Below, piece after piece: positions 7,281 to 15,953 of a stretch of 46,591 nt of DNA. The notes beneath the pieces are model-generated. The model worked only from the letters and a program-made list of their open reading frames with translations. It had not been told where the DNA came from and searched no databases. The position numbers and the translations under genes were made by a program. This stretch comes from Oscillospiraceae bacterium (GTDB lineage Bacteria > Bacillota > Clostridia > Oscillospirales > Ruminococcaceae). The number at the start of each line of letters is the position of its first letter. The first letter of the stretch is position 1. The stretch lies in assembly GCA_028689635.1 (NCBI GenBank), contig JAQVCU010000009.1, positions 1 through 46,591 on the forward strand, given 5' to 3'.

Positions 7281-9017
7281 ATGAAAATTACCGGCACGGG
7301 CGCATGCCCAGGCATTGTCATTGCCCCGGTGCTCCGCCTGCAGCAGCTGCCGGCTTTTTCCCTGGAAAAGCGCGACAGCCAGACACCCAGAGAACTGTTG
7401 GCCGCTACGGTGAACAACGCGGTCCTGTCGCTGCGCGCCTCTTTAAAAGAATCGATCCAGGTGCTGTATGCCAGAGGCGAAACCGTAAAAGGCGAAGTGC
7501 TGGAAAGCCACCTGGCTTTGCTGGAGGATCCCGCCCTCATCGAAGCGGTGCAGGGCCATGTAGCGGAGGGTTATGCGCTGGAATCGGCGATCCAGAGGTC
7601 TATTGACAGCTTTTGCCGCCAGCTGCAGCGCTCCGGCAGCAGCTATATCGCCCAGCGCACGGCGGATCTGAAAGATCTGGGCAACCGTTTGACCTGCGCT
7701 GTGCTGGGAATAGAATACCCAAGCCTTTCCCTGCTCAGCCAGGATGTGATCCTGGTGGCGCAGGACATCCCCCCCTCGGTGCTGGCGGGGGCCTCTCCCG
7801 CCTATATCCGCGGCATTGCCACCGCGGAGGGGGGCAGCACCTCCCACACCGCCATTATCGCAGGCAGCATGGGAGTGCCCTGCGTGGTGGGCTGCGGGGC
7901 TGCGCTTTCCGCCCTGCAAAATGGCGAGGAGCTTTTTTTAGACGGCGTCACCGGCGCGCTGGAATGGGGGTTTGACGCCCAGCGCCGGGAACGGCTGGTC
8001 TACTATCAAAACCGGCAGGATCTGAAGCGCTCCCTGCTGCGCTCCATGGCGGAGCGCCCCACACGGACCCGGGACGGAACGCCGGTGGAGCTTTCCGCCA
8101 ACCTTTCAGATCTATCTGGCCTGGAGCAGATCCGCGACTGCCGCGCGGACGGCGTGGGGCTTTACCGCACGGAGTTCCTTTTTCTGGGCAGGGACACCTG
8201 TCCAGGGGAGGAGGAGCAGTTTCAGGAGTACCGGCAGGCGGTGCAGGCCATGGAGGGGAAACCCCTGGTGTTTCGCACGCTGGACGTAGGCGGGGATAAA
8301 AACGTCCCTTTTTTCAACCTGCAAAGGGAGGAAAACCCTTTTTTGGGGTATCGCGCGGTGCGCCTGTACAGCGATTTTGAAGGGATCTTTCTCGCGCAGC
8401 TGCGGGCGATCCTGCGGGCGGGCGCCTTTGGCCCCGTTTCGGTGATGTTTCCCATGATCTCCAGCGTGGAAGAGTTTTTGCGCACCAAAAAGCTTTTTGA
8501 CCGCACAAAAAAAGAGCTGCGCCGCCGGGACATCCCCTTTGGGGAGGAGATCCCCGTAGGCGCCATGGTGGAGGTGCCCTCCGCCGCCATCAACGCCGAC
8601 GCCCTGATCCGCCACGCGGATTTTTTCAGCATTGGCACCAACGACCTCACCCAGTATACCCTGGCGGTGGACCGCATGAACCACAGCGTGGCGAACCTCT
8701 ATTCCTATTTTGACCCCGCGGTCCTGCGGCTGATCTTCCACACCATCCGCATCGCCGGGGAGTGGGAGAAACCTTGCAGCGTCTGCGGCGAGATGGCCGC
8801 CGATGGCCTGGCCATTCCCCTGCTGCTGGGGATGGGCCTGCGAAAGTTTAGCGTCAGCCCCTGGTCCCTGCTGCGGGTGCGCAAGCTGGTCTCCCTGTGC
8901 GACGTGCAGGAATGCGAGGCGCTGGCCCGCCGGGTGCTGCAGCTGCCGGGGACAGAGGATATCCTGGTGGAGCTCAACTGCTCCCTGCCCAGGGGATACG
9001 CCGAATGGCTGCGGTAG
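7281..9017 (+). CDS. ptsI: PEP-protein phosphotransferase (PTS Enzyme I)
   Basis: This 578-residue cytoplasmic Enzyme I transfers phosphate from PEP to HPr for sugar PTS uptake. The phosphohistidine swivel domain has GGSTSHTAIIAGSMGVPCVV with the active His. The PEP-binding barrel has GVGLYRTEFLFL, RTLDVGGDK, GTNDLTQYTLAVDRMN and the C-terminal CSVCGEMA with the catalytic Cys. Length is normal. The start is ATG 7281 with GGGAGGAAA; an in-frame ATG at 7248 has no ribosome site. No ptsH or Enzyme II gene is adjacent, so it is an orphan Enzyme I here, between the two halves of the frl-like set. Confidence 0.93.
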   Translation: MKITGTGACPGIVIAPVLRLQQLPAFSLEKRDSQTPRELLAATVNNAVLSLRASLKESIQVLYARGETVKGEVLESHLALLEDPALIEAVQGHVAEGYALESAIQRSIDSFCRQLQRSGSSYIAQRTADLKDLGNRLTCAVLGIEYPSLSLLSQDVILVAQDIPPSVLAGASPAYIRGIATAEGGSTSHTAIIAGSMGVPCVVGCGAALSALQNGEELFLDGVTGALEWGFDAQRRERLVYYQNRQDLKRSLLRSMAERPTRTRDGTPVELSANLSDLSGLEQIRDCRADGVGLYRTEFLFLGRDTCPGEEEQFQEYRQAVQAMEGKPLVFRTLDVGGDKNVPFFNLQREENPFLGYRAVRLYSDFEGIFLAQLRAILRAGAFGPVSVMFPMISSVEEFLRTKKLFDRTKKELRRRDIPFGEEIPVGAMVEVPSAAINADALIRHADFFSIGTNDLTQYTLAVDRMNHSVANLYSYFDPAVLRLIFHTIRIAGEWEKPCSVCGEMAADGLAIPLLLGMGLRKFSVSPWSLLRVRKLVSLCDVQECEALARRVLQLPGTEDILVELNCSLPRGYAEWLR

Positions 9018-9077
9018 CGCTCTGGGGATTTTGGCCAATCTGCGGCAAAATCTGCAAAAGAATTTGGTGCAATTCCC

Positions 9078-9126
9078 TTGACGAAACCTCGCTTTTCGAT
9101 TATCATATTAACGTATATAATACGTT
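9078..9126 (+). promoter_or_regulatory. Promoter and downstream palindrome of the PfkB kinase gene
   Basis: TTGACG (9078-9083), a 17-bp spacer and TATCAT (9101-9106). Just after the -10 lies the perfect 7-3-7 inverted repeat AACGTATATAATACGTT (9110-9126), covering the expected start site. A repressor bound there would block initiation. GTAT/ATAC half-sites recall HutC-type GntR operators (GTnTAnAC), but the spacing is three bases longer. The leader to the gene is about 160 nt. Confidence 0.55.
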
Positions 9127-9279
9127 CTATAACCAGTTTCCCTATGACGCGGCGGCCGGTCATGAGCTGCCGGAACAGGAAAACCGGGAAGAACAATCCT
9201 TTCTGCCCCGTCCGGGCTGCCGCATAAGGCCGGGCGGAGGGACAATAAATTATGATGATGCGGAGAAATGGTGGTACAT

Positions 9280-10143
9280 ATGAAGGTTCTCGGTTTTGGA
9301 GATTGCGTTGTCGACTGCTATCTGCACACCAGCACGGCTTATCCGGGGGGGAACGCCCTGAACTTTGCGGTGTTTGCCAAGGAAAACGGCGCTGACGCGG
9401 CGTTTTTGGGCACCATGGGTGACGATGTCTATGCCAAGCAGATCGTCCTGGCCATGGATGACCGCGGTATTGATTATTCCCACAGCCCCGTGCTGCACGG
9501 CGAGGCGGCCCGCTGCCCCGTCAACATCATCGACGGCGACCGCGTGTTTGCGGGGAATGACCCCATGCACAACAACGGCGGTGTTTGTGTGGAGAACCCT
9601 CCTGTCCTCTCCTCTGCGGATTTGGACTATATGAAAGGCTTCGACCTCATCCACTGCGGCTGCTACGCCCAGATCGAGGACGAGATGGACAAGCTGCGGG
9701 ATCTGGGCCCTCTGCTGACCTACGATTTTTCCAGCGACGATTACACCAAAGAGGATAAATGGCTGGAAAAGGTCTGCAAGAAGCTGGATCTGGGCCTGTT
9801 CTCCGGCGACGGGCTGGATGCCGCCGGCATCGAAGCCCTGGTGAAAAAAGCCATGGGTTACGGCTGCAAATACGTCCTGGTCACCATGGGCGCGGACGGC
9901 CAGCGTTTCTTCGATGGCGAACATGTTTATTCCGGCAAGGCCAAGTTCATCAAGGCCATCGACACCATGGGCGCCGGGGATTCCTTCTGCACCGCGTTCC
10001 TGGTGAGCCTGCTCAAATGCGGCTGGAGAAAGGGCGTTTCCATCACCGAAGAAATGGTGGACACTTCCCTGAAGGCCGGCGCGGAATATTCCGCCAAAAA
10101 CTGCCTGGTAAACGGCTCCTTTGGCTACGGCCTGAAGTTCTGA
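9280..10143 (+). CDS. frlD: PfkB-family sugar kinase, FrlD-like (fructoselysine 6-kinase)
   Basis: This 287-residue ribokinase/PfkB-fold kinase shows the N-terminal sugar motif YPGGNALNFAVFAKENG and the C-terminal signature AIDTMGAGDSFCTAFLV with the catalytic Asp. The opening MKVLGFGDCVVDCY and the GGNALNFAV block match E. coli FrlD (IGDNCVDIY, GGNAVNVAV). FrlD phosphorylates fructoselysine at C6, making the substrate for FrlB. The start at 9280 agrees with the family N terminus; an ATG at 9268 would add four residues. In B. subtilis this gene sits in the frlBONMD operon; here it is separate. Another sugar or Amadori kinase is the main alternative. Confidence 0.72.
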   Translation: MKVLGFGDCVVDCYLHTSTAYPGGNALNFAVFAKENGADAAFLGTMGDDVYAKQIVLAMDDRGIDYSHSPVLHGEAARCPVNIIDGDRVFAGNDPMHNNGGVCVENPPVLSSADLDYMKGFDLIHCGCYAQIEDEMDKLRDLGPLLTYDFSSDDYTKEDKWLEKVCKKLDLGLFSGDGLDAAGIEALVKKAMGYGCKYVLVTMGADGQRFFDGEHVYSGKAKFIKAIDTMGAGDSFCTAFLVSLLKCGWRKGVSITEEMVDTSLKAGAEYSAKNCLVNGSFGYGLKF

Positions 10144-10157
10144 CCTGAAAAACGATG

Positions 10158-10188
10158 CGGCGCGGTGGAGACATCGCGCCGTTTTTTT
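10158..10188 (+). terminator. Terminator after the kinase gene
   Basis: CGGCGCG (10158-10164) pairs with CGCGCCG (10175-10181), followed by seven T. Confidence 0.85.
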
Positions 10189-10272
10189 AAGGGCGGCGGC
10201 AAGGGCGCGCGGAGAAGACGCGCAAAAGAGCCTCCCGCCCCAATTGGAAGCATGACAGCTGTGAGGTAAAAA

Positions 10273-12258
10273 ATGCAGACAGAAGAAGTGTATTTTCAAA
10301 ACAAAAAATATCTGGAGCTGCTGGCGGAGAAGTACCCCACCGTACAGGCGGCGTCCTCCCGCATTATCAGCCTGCAGGCAAGCCTGGATCTGCCCAAGGG
10401 GACGGAGCATTTTATGAGCGACCTCCACGGGGAATACGAGGCTTTCAATCACATCCTCAACAACGCCTCCGGCGCCATCCGCGAGAAGGTGGACCGCCTT
10501 TACGCCAACACCATGACGAGCCATGAAAAATCGGTCCTTTCCACCCTGATCTACTACCCGGAGCAAAAGCTGGCGGAGCTTAAGCCCTATATTCCCGACC
10601 TGGACGAGTGGTACCGGATCACCCTGCTGCGCCTGGTGGAGATCTGCCGCCTGGTGGCCTCCAAATACACCCGTTCCCGGGTGAATCAGGCCCTGCCCAG
10701 GGATTTTGCTTCCATCATCGACGAGCTGCTCAACACGAATTTCGACGTGAAAAACAAGGAGCAGTATTATCTGAAGATCATCTCCACCATCGTCGATCTG
10801 CAGCAGGCGGACGCTTTTATTGCGGCGCTCTCCAGTGTGATCAAGCGCCTGGTGGTGGACCGCCTGCACATTGTGGGGGATATTTTCGACCGGGGCCCCG
10901 GAGCCGACGTGATCATGGAGGCGCTGATGGACCATCATTCGGTGGATATCCAATGGGGCAACCACGATATCCTCTGGATGGGGGCGGCGGCGGGCAGTAT
11001 GGCCTGTATCGCCAACGTCATCAACAATTCCATGAGCTACAACAACCTGGACGTGGTGGAGATCGGCTACGGCATCAACCTGCGCCCCCTGGCCACCTTT
11101 GCCGGGGAGACCTATGGCGACTGCGCCTGCTTTTCTCCCAAGCTGGTGGATCAGGAGAACTATAAGCCCAAGGATATTGCCCTGGTGGCCAAGATGCACA
11201 AAGCCATCGCCATGATCCAGTTTAAGCTGGAGGGGCAGATCATCCGCCGCCGCCCGGAATATGCAATGGAGGACCGTCTGCTGCTGGATAAGATCGACCC
11301 GGCCGCCCGCACCGTTGCCATCGGAGGGCGGGAATATACCCTTCGGGACTGGGATTTTCCCACGGTGGATCCCCACGATCCCTACGCTTTGAGCCCGGAG
11401 GAGAGGGAGGTCATGGATAAGCTGAAGGTATCCTTCCTCCGCAGCGAAAAGCTGCAAAAACATGTGCGCTTTCTCTATTCCAACGGAGGGCTCTACACCT
11501 GCTACAACGGCAATCTGCTGTTTCACGGCTGCATCCCCATGGCTCCGGACGGAAGCTTCCTAAGCTTCCCGGTGGGCCAGCGGCGCCTGGCGGGCAGGGA
11601 ATATATGGATTACGCCGATCTTATGGCCCGGCAGGGCTATAACGCCGCGGCGGGATCCGCCGAAAAGCAGGAGGGGGAAGATTTCCTCTGGTTTTTGTGG
11701 GCGGGGCGCAACTCCCCTTTGTTTGGCAGGGAGCGCATGACCACCTTTGAACGCCTGCTGGTGGAGGATCAGGAGACCTGGCTGGAGCCGAAAAACGCCT
11801 ATTACCAGTACAACCAGTCGGAGGAGCGGTGCATTGCGATCCTGCGGGAGTTTGGCCTGACCGGGGAACATTCCCATATCGTCAACGGCCATGTGCCGGT
11901 CAAATCCCGGGACGGGGAGAACCCGGTGAAGGCGGGCGGACGGCTGATCGTCATCGACGGCGGCTTCTGCCGGGCTTACCAGCCCACCACCGGCATTGCG
12001 GGATATACCCTCATCTACAGTTCCTACGGCGTGCGCATCTCCGCCCACGAGCCCTTTGGCGGGGTGCAAAACGCCATTGTGAACAACAAGGATATCCTTT
12101 CGGTGACGACGGTGTACGAGACCCGTTTGAGCCGCATCACCGTCTCTGAGACGGATCGGGGCAGGCGGATGACCCAGGAGATCGACGACCTGAAAATGCT
12201 GCTGTACGCTTATCGGAAGGGATACATCAAAGAGGCGGAGCCAAAAGAGCTGAGCTGA
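10273..12258 (+). CDS. fbp: Fructose-1,6-bisphosphatase, class III
   Basis: This 661-residue enzyme converts fructose 1,6-bisphosphate to fructose 6-phosphate in gluconeogenesis. It belongs to the Firmicutes class III family of metallophosphatase fold (B. subtilis Fbp is of similar size). Metal-binding motifs are present in order: FMSDLHGEYEAF near residue 57, VGDIFDRGPG near 202, WGNHDILWMGAAAG near 233 and IVNGHVPVK near 540. GTGAGGT precedes the ATG. It lies just after the frlD-like terminator; only 28 bases separate it from rmuC, so the two may be cotranscribed. Confidence 0.93.
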   Translation: MQTEEVYFQNKKYLELLAEKYPTVQAASSRIISLQASLDLPKGTEHFMSDLHGEYEAFNHILNNASGAIREKVDRLYANTMTSHEKSVLSTLIYYPEQKLAELKPYIPDLDEWYRITLLRLVEICRLVASKYTRSRVNQALPRDFASIIDELLNTNFDVKNKEQYYLKIISTIVDLQQADAFIAALSSVIKRLVVDRLHIVGDIFDRGPGADVIMEALMDHHSVDIQWGNHDILWMGAAAGSMACIANVINNSMSYNNLDVVEIGYGINLRPLATFAGETYGDCACFSPKLVDQENYKPKDIALVAKMHKAIAMIQFKLEGQIIRRRPEYAMEDRLLLDKIDPAARTVAIGGREYTLRDWDFPTVDPHDPYALSPEEREVMDKLKVSFLRSEKLQKHVRFLYSNGGLYTCYNGNLLFHGCIPMAPDGSFLSFPVGQRRLAGREYMDYADLMARQGYNAAAGSAEKQEGEDFLWFLWAGRNSPLFGRERMTTFERLLVEDQETWLEPKNAYYQYNQSEERCIAILREFGLTGEHSHIVNGHVPVKSRDGENPVKAGGRLIVIDGGFCRAYQPTTGIAGYTLIYSSYGVRISAHEPFGGVQNAIVNNKDILSVTTVYETRLSRITVSETDRGRRMTQEIDDLKMLLYAYRKGYIKEAEPKELS

Positions 12259-12286
12259 CGCCGCAGAGAGCATAAGGGGAGAGATC

Positions 12287-13711
12287 ATGCAGGAAATATG
12301 GAAGATCGTTTTGATCGCGGCGGCGGCCCTGGCCGCCGGTTTTATAGCGGCGGTTTTGGCGGGTAAGCCAAAGCTTTCCGCCGCAAGGCGGGAAGAACAG
12401 CTTTGCCGCGCGGAGAAAGACAGCCTTTCAGCGCGGCTGGCGGAGGCGCAAAAAAGAATGGAGGAGCTTTCCGGGACAGCCGCCCGGCTGGATCGGGAAT
12501 TGGCGGTGCGGGAAGCGGAAATGCGCATTGTCCGAGCGCGCGTCCGGGGGCTGGAGGAGGAAAACGACAACCTTTTCCGGGGCCGGGAGGAGGCCCGGGC
12601 ACAGCTGGCCGAAGCCTGCGCCCGGTCTGCGGCCGTGGAGCAGAGCAACCGGCATCTGCAGGAATGGATCGAGAAAGCGGGCGGGAGCCTGAGGGATTCC
12701 TTTGCCAGCCTGTCCAAAGATATTGCGGAGAACAACGCCCGCACCTTTTTAGAGAACGCCAACGACAAACTCCGGGATTTTGCCCTTAAGCTGGGGGCGG
12801 ATCTCAAGGGGAATAACGCGGCGGTCAGCGGGATCGTGGAGCCGGTGGGCAAGGAATTGCAGGAGCTGCGGGGCCGCATGGCGGGGCTCACCGCCCAGAT
12901 GGAAGGGCTTCAAAAACAGAACAGCCAGCTGCAGGACGCCACCAATTTCCTCAGCAGCACCCTGAAAAACAACGCGCAGCGCGGGAAATGGGGGGAGGAG
13001 CAGCTGCACCGCATCGCCGAACTGGCCGGAATGGTGGAGCACATCGATTTTGAAGAGCAGCAACAGAGCGCCGACGGCAGCCGCCCGGATATGATGATAT
13101 ACTTGACCGGTGGGCGCAGCGTGCCGGTGGACAGCAAGGCCCCCATGGCGGCGTATATGCTTTATCTGGACGATACAGACGAGCCAGGCCGTTCCCGGCA
13201 TCTGGCGGAGCATACCAAGGCCCTGCGTGCCCACATCGACGCGCTGGCAAAAAAAGCCTATTGGAAAAGCGGGGAACGCAGCGCCGAGATGGTGGCGATG
13301 GTGGTGCCCTATGAATCCGGCCTTTCCGCCGCCTTTGCCTGTGACAGGGAAATTTTTACCTACGCCATGGAAAAGAATGTCCTGCTGCTTTCCCCCATGA
13401 CCTTTTACGCCTTTCTCAAAGCCGCCGCCGCCGGTTGGCAGGAAAATGCCATGTCCCGCAACGCCAAGGAGATCGCGTTCCTCAGCCGCGAGCTGATCGA
13501 CCGTTTTGAGGTCTTTTTCCGCTATTTTAGCGACATCGACAAGTCCATTGCCAACGCCCGCATTCAATATGACCGGGCGGTATCCTCTTACAACAGCCGG
13601 TTGGCCCCCACCTTCAGCCGTCTCAAATCCCTGAATACCTCAGGCGGGGAGGCGGCGCTTTTGGAGGAGGCCCCGGAGGGGCCCGGGGAAGAGCCGGCCG
13701 CCTCCGAATAA
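12287..13711 (+). CDS. rmuC: RmuC-family DNA recombination protein
   Basis: This 474-residue protein has an N-terminal membrane segment (IVLIAAAALAAGFIAAVLAG), a long Glu/Arg/Ala-rich coiled coil to about residue 130, and the C-terminal RmuC nuclease-like domain. That domain includes NNAQRGKWGEEQLHRI near 226, RPDMMIYLTGGRSVPVDSKAP near 266 and the MVAMVVPYES segment. RmuC limits recombination at inverted repeats; its biochemical activity is not well defined. AGGGGAGAG precedes the ATG. It follows fbp closely and ends in a strong terminator. Confidence 0.88.
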   Translation: MQEIWKIVLIAAAALAAGFIAAVLAGKPKLSAARREEQLCRAEKDSLSARLAEAQKRMEELSGTAARLDRELAVREAEMRIVRARVRGLEEENDNLFRGREEARAQLAEACARSAAVEQSNRHLQEWIEKAGGSLRDSFASLSKDIAENNARTFLENANDKLRDFALKLGADLKGNNAAVSGIVEPVGKELQELRGRMAGLTAQMEGLQKQNSQLQDATNFLSSTLKNNAQRGKWGEEQLHRIAELAGMVEHIDFEEQQQSADGSRPDMMIYLTGGRSVPVDSKAPMAAYMLYLDDTDEPGRSRHLAEHTKALRAHIDALAKKAYWKSGERSAEMVAMVVPYESGLSAAFACDREIFTYAMEKNVLLLSPMTFYAFLKAAAAGWQENAMSRNAKEIAFLSRELIDRFEVFFRYFSDIDKSIANARIQYDRAVSSYNSRLAPTFSRLKSLNTSGGEAALLEEAPEGPGEEPAASE

Positions 13712-13740
13712 AACGGCGGGAGCCGGGCCCCTTTTTTTTG
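13678..13740 (+). terminator. Terminator overlapping the 3' end of rmuC
   Basis: GGGGCCCGG (13678-13686) in the last codons pairs with CCGGGCCCC (13723-13731), followed by eight T. Additional GC pairing is possible inside the loop. Confidence 0.75.
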
Positions 13741-13788
13741 AAAACCCCCTTCAAAACCGTCTTCTTGGCGGATCTGAAGGGGGTTTTC
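13740..13788. repeat. Second hairpin downstream of rmuC
   Basis: GAAAACCCCCTTC (13740-13752) and GAAGGGGGTTTTC (13776-13788) are perfect 13-bp arms around a 23-base loop. The right arm ends TTTTC, so it may be a reserve terminator; no gene is seen between it and the SulP start. Confidence 0.6.
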
Positions 13789-13971
13789 AACAGGATAGCC
13801 AAAAAAATGCGGGAATGACGAAGATAATTCTCCGCTGACGGGGCGGCTTTCTCGCCCAAAGGCATGGCGGCAGAGGAAAAAAGTTGCTATACTGAAAGAA
13901 ACAATTGTGAATAATCTGTGTCCCGGTGGGGAGAAGCGCTGCCCGTCGGAGCCAAAGGATGGTTGAAAAGG

Positions 13972-15570
13972 ATGATTTCCCGATATTTTGAGATGCTTCG
14001 AAAAGAATTTTCCGGCTATAATGGCAGCCGCCTGACCCGCGATCTGCTGGCCGGGATCACGGTGGCGGCGGTGGCCCTGCCGTTGGCCCTGGCCTTTGGC
14101 GTTTCCAGCGGTGCGGACGCCGCCGCCGGACTGATCACCGCCATCATCGCCGGGCTGATCATGAGCGCCCTGGCCGGTGGGTTTTACCAGATCTCCGGCC
14201 CCACAGGGGCAATGGCTGCTATTTTGATGTCGGTCGTCGCCAAATATCAGATCCAGGGCGTGTTCCTCGCCACCCTGATGGCCGGGGTGCTGATCCTCAT
14301 CGCGGGGCTTTTGCGCCTGGGGCGGCTCACTTCGTTTATCCCGGCACCGGTGATCACCGGCTTTACCTCCGGGATCGCCGTTATCATCGCCCTGGGGCAG
14401 GTGGATAACTTTTTTGGCGTTTCTTCCCAAGGGGATACGGCCCTGGCAAAGCTGGCCAGCTACGGTTCTTTGGGCTTCTCCCCCAACTGGGCGGCGGTGG
14501 CCCTGGGGGCGTTTGTGGTACTGTTTATGGTGTTTTATCCGAAAAAATGGAACAGCGTCGTCCCGGCCTCGCTGATGGCGATCATCATTGCCACGGCGGC
14601 TTCCATGCTGCTTAATCTGGATGTAGCTTCGGTGGGGGCCATTCCCCGCACCCTGTTCCCGGAAAACCGCCTGCAGCTTTCCCAGATCACCCTGGAGCAG
14701 GTGACCGGCCTGTTTAGCCCGGCGGTGAGCATTGCTCTGCTGGGGATGATCGAAAGCCTTTTGTGCGGCGCTTCCGCTGGACGCATGGCGGATGTGCGCA
14801 TGGACAGCAACCAAGAGCTGATCGCCCAGGGCGTGGGCAACATCCTGCTGCCGTTTTTTGGCGGGATCCCCGCTACGGCGGCCATTGCCCGTACCAGCGT
14901 GGCCATCAAATCCGGCGCCCAGACCCGTCTTACCGGCGTGTTTCACGCGGGCGGGCTGCTGCTGGCCATGTTCGTTCTGGGCCCTGTCATGTCCAAGATC
15001 CCGCTTTCCGCCCTGGCTGGCGTGCTCATGGTGACCGCCTGGCGGATGAACGAATGGAAGGCCATCCGCTATATTTTTTCGCATAAATTCAAAGGCCCCA
15101 TCCTCAAATTTGCCGTTACCATGATCGCTACCGTCACCATGGATCTCACCATGGCCATCGTCATCGGCGTCCTGGTGGGCATGGCGTTGTTTGTCTGCAA
15201 AAGCGCCACTGCAGAAGTGCGGGAGGGGCGCGAAGAGGTGGACGGGGAAGAGTGGGCCATCTTCAACATCAACGGGCCTCTGTTTTTCATGACCTCGGAG
15301 GCTGTGGAACAGCGCCTTTCCCAGGCGGGCAGTGAAGATCGGGTGGTGTTTATGATGCATGGCGTCACCATGGTGGACTACACGGCGGTGAGCATGCTGA
15401 TGGATTTCTATCACCGGCAGACGGCGGCGGGCAAACGGGTGCCCTTTGCCAACGCCCGCCCGTCGGTGCTCTCCATGCTTCGCCGCGCGGGCCTTGCGGA
15501 AGAGGCGGGCGAAGAAGTATTCGATTTTGACGTGGCCGCCCTGCCCCCGCTGTCCCGGGATGGGGAATGA
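13972..15570 (+). CDS. SulP-family anion transporter with STAS domain
   Basis: This 532-residue membrane protein is of the SLC26/SulP type, moving sulfate, bicarbonate or other anions. The membrane domain begins at GYNGSRLTRDLLAGITVAAVALPLALAFGV and contains the family segment YQISGPTGAMAAILMSVV. About ten to twelve hydrophobic segments follow. A C-terminal STAS domain starts near residue 440 (WAIFNINGPLFFMTSEAVEQRL, then VVFMMHGVTMVDYTAVSML). I choose ATG 13972; a GTG at 13918 would add 18 residues unlike the family. The exact anion is unknown. Confidence 0.82.
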   Translation: MISRYFEMLRKEFSGYNGSRLTRDLLAGITVAAVALPLALAFGVSSGADAAAGLITAIIAGLIMSALAGGFYQISGPTGAMAAILMSVVAKYQIQGVFLATLMAGVLILIAGLLRLGRLTSFIPAPVITGFTSGIAVIIALGQVDNFFGVSSQGDTALAKLASYGSLGFSPNWAAVALGAFVVLFMVFYPKKWNSVVPASLMAIIIATAASMLLNLDVASVGAIPRTLFPENRLQLSQITLEQVTGLFSPAVSIALLGMIESLLCGASAGRMADVRMDSNQELIAQGVGNILLPFFGGIPATAAIARTSVAIKSGAQTRLTGVFHAGGLLLAMFVLGPVMSKIPLSALAGVLMVTAWRMNEWKAIRYIFSHKFKGPILKFAVTMIATVTMDLTMAIVIGVLVGMALFVCKSATAEVREGREEVDGEEWAIFNINGPLFFMTSEAVEQRLSQAGSEDRVVFMMHGVTMVDYTAVSMLMDFYHRQTAAGKRVPFANARPSVLSMLRRAGLAEEAGEEVFDFDVAALPPLSRDGE

Positions 15571-15629
15571 CCTTTTGGCAAACTGCGGCGGCTGTCCCTT
15601 TAGGCGGCGGGTCTTTTTCAAAACTCCCT

Positions 15630-15658
15630 TTGCCAAACCGCCGGTCATGTGGTATGAT
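15630..15658 (+). promoter_or_regulatory. Promoter of an unassigned small transcript
   Basis: TTGCCA (15630-15635), a 17-bp spacer and TATGAT (15653-15658). The next annotated gene starts almost 300 bases away, beyond an intrinsic terminator. Confidence 0.5.
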
Positions 15659-15664
15659 AGCGTT

Positions 15665-15832
15665 AATGCAAAGATCCCAATTGGTTCCCATGCCGTCCTG
15701 CGGCCATGGCCAATGATGCGTTTGCGCTTATGGCGCCGCAAGGAAGCGGCTGCGATATTTTGTTTCCCCCAAAATAGACGGATCGAGCGGCGAAAGCGTA
15801 AGTCCAGGTCTTACCTGGGCCTGCGCTTTTTT
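15665..15832 (+). ncRNA. Candidate structured small RNA (about 165 nt)
   Basis: The unit runs from a good promoter to an intrinsic terminator without a translatable frame that has a ribosome site. Stem-loops occur in order. The first is ATTGG/CCAAT (15680-15684/15710-15714) extended by CCATG/CATGG (15688-15692/15705-15709). The second is GCCGC/GCGGC (15735-15739/15746-15750) around AAGGAA. The third is ATTTTG/CAAAAT (15757-15762/15770-15775), and the terminator follows. GATCC (15673-15677) can also pair with GGATC (15780-15784) to enclose the set. I do not recognise it as 6S, SRP or tmRNA. Confidence 0.4.
15793..15832 (+). terminator. Intrinsic terminator of the small transcript
   Basis: AAAGCG, a GTCCAGG/CCTGGGC inner stem and GCGCTTT form a long hairpin followed by T residues. 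Confidence 0.7.
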
Positions 15833-15953
15833 GTGCCGGGGAAGGCGTGGGGCCTTCTGCCCGCCCGATTGACAGCCGGTGTATAATAATTCTGTAACGG
15901 GCGGGGCGGGGGCCCTTCCCACTGGGATTCAATGGAGAAAAAGGAGCGTGTCT

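Noticed and set aside
9250-11526. 758-codon minus-strand frame
   Set aside because: It covers frlD and fbp on the other strand, both with clear motifs; the product has no family features.
13588-15741. 717-codon minus-strand frame
   Set aside because: Shadow of rmuC and SulP; His/Gly/Gln-rich composition typical of antisense frames in GC-rich DNA.
15735-15754. GCCGCAAGGAAGCGGC taken as an SRP RNA domain
   Set aside because: It resembles the GGAAGCAGCC region only loosely and lacks the symmetric loop and the flanking long helix of SRP RNA.
15869-15887. TTGACA next to TATAAT before the permease gene
   Set aside because: Only seven bases separate the two hexamers, so they cannot form one sigma-A promoter.
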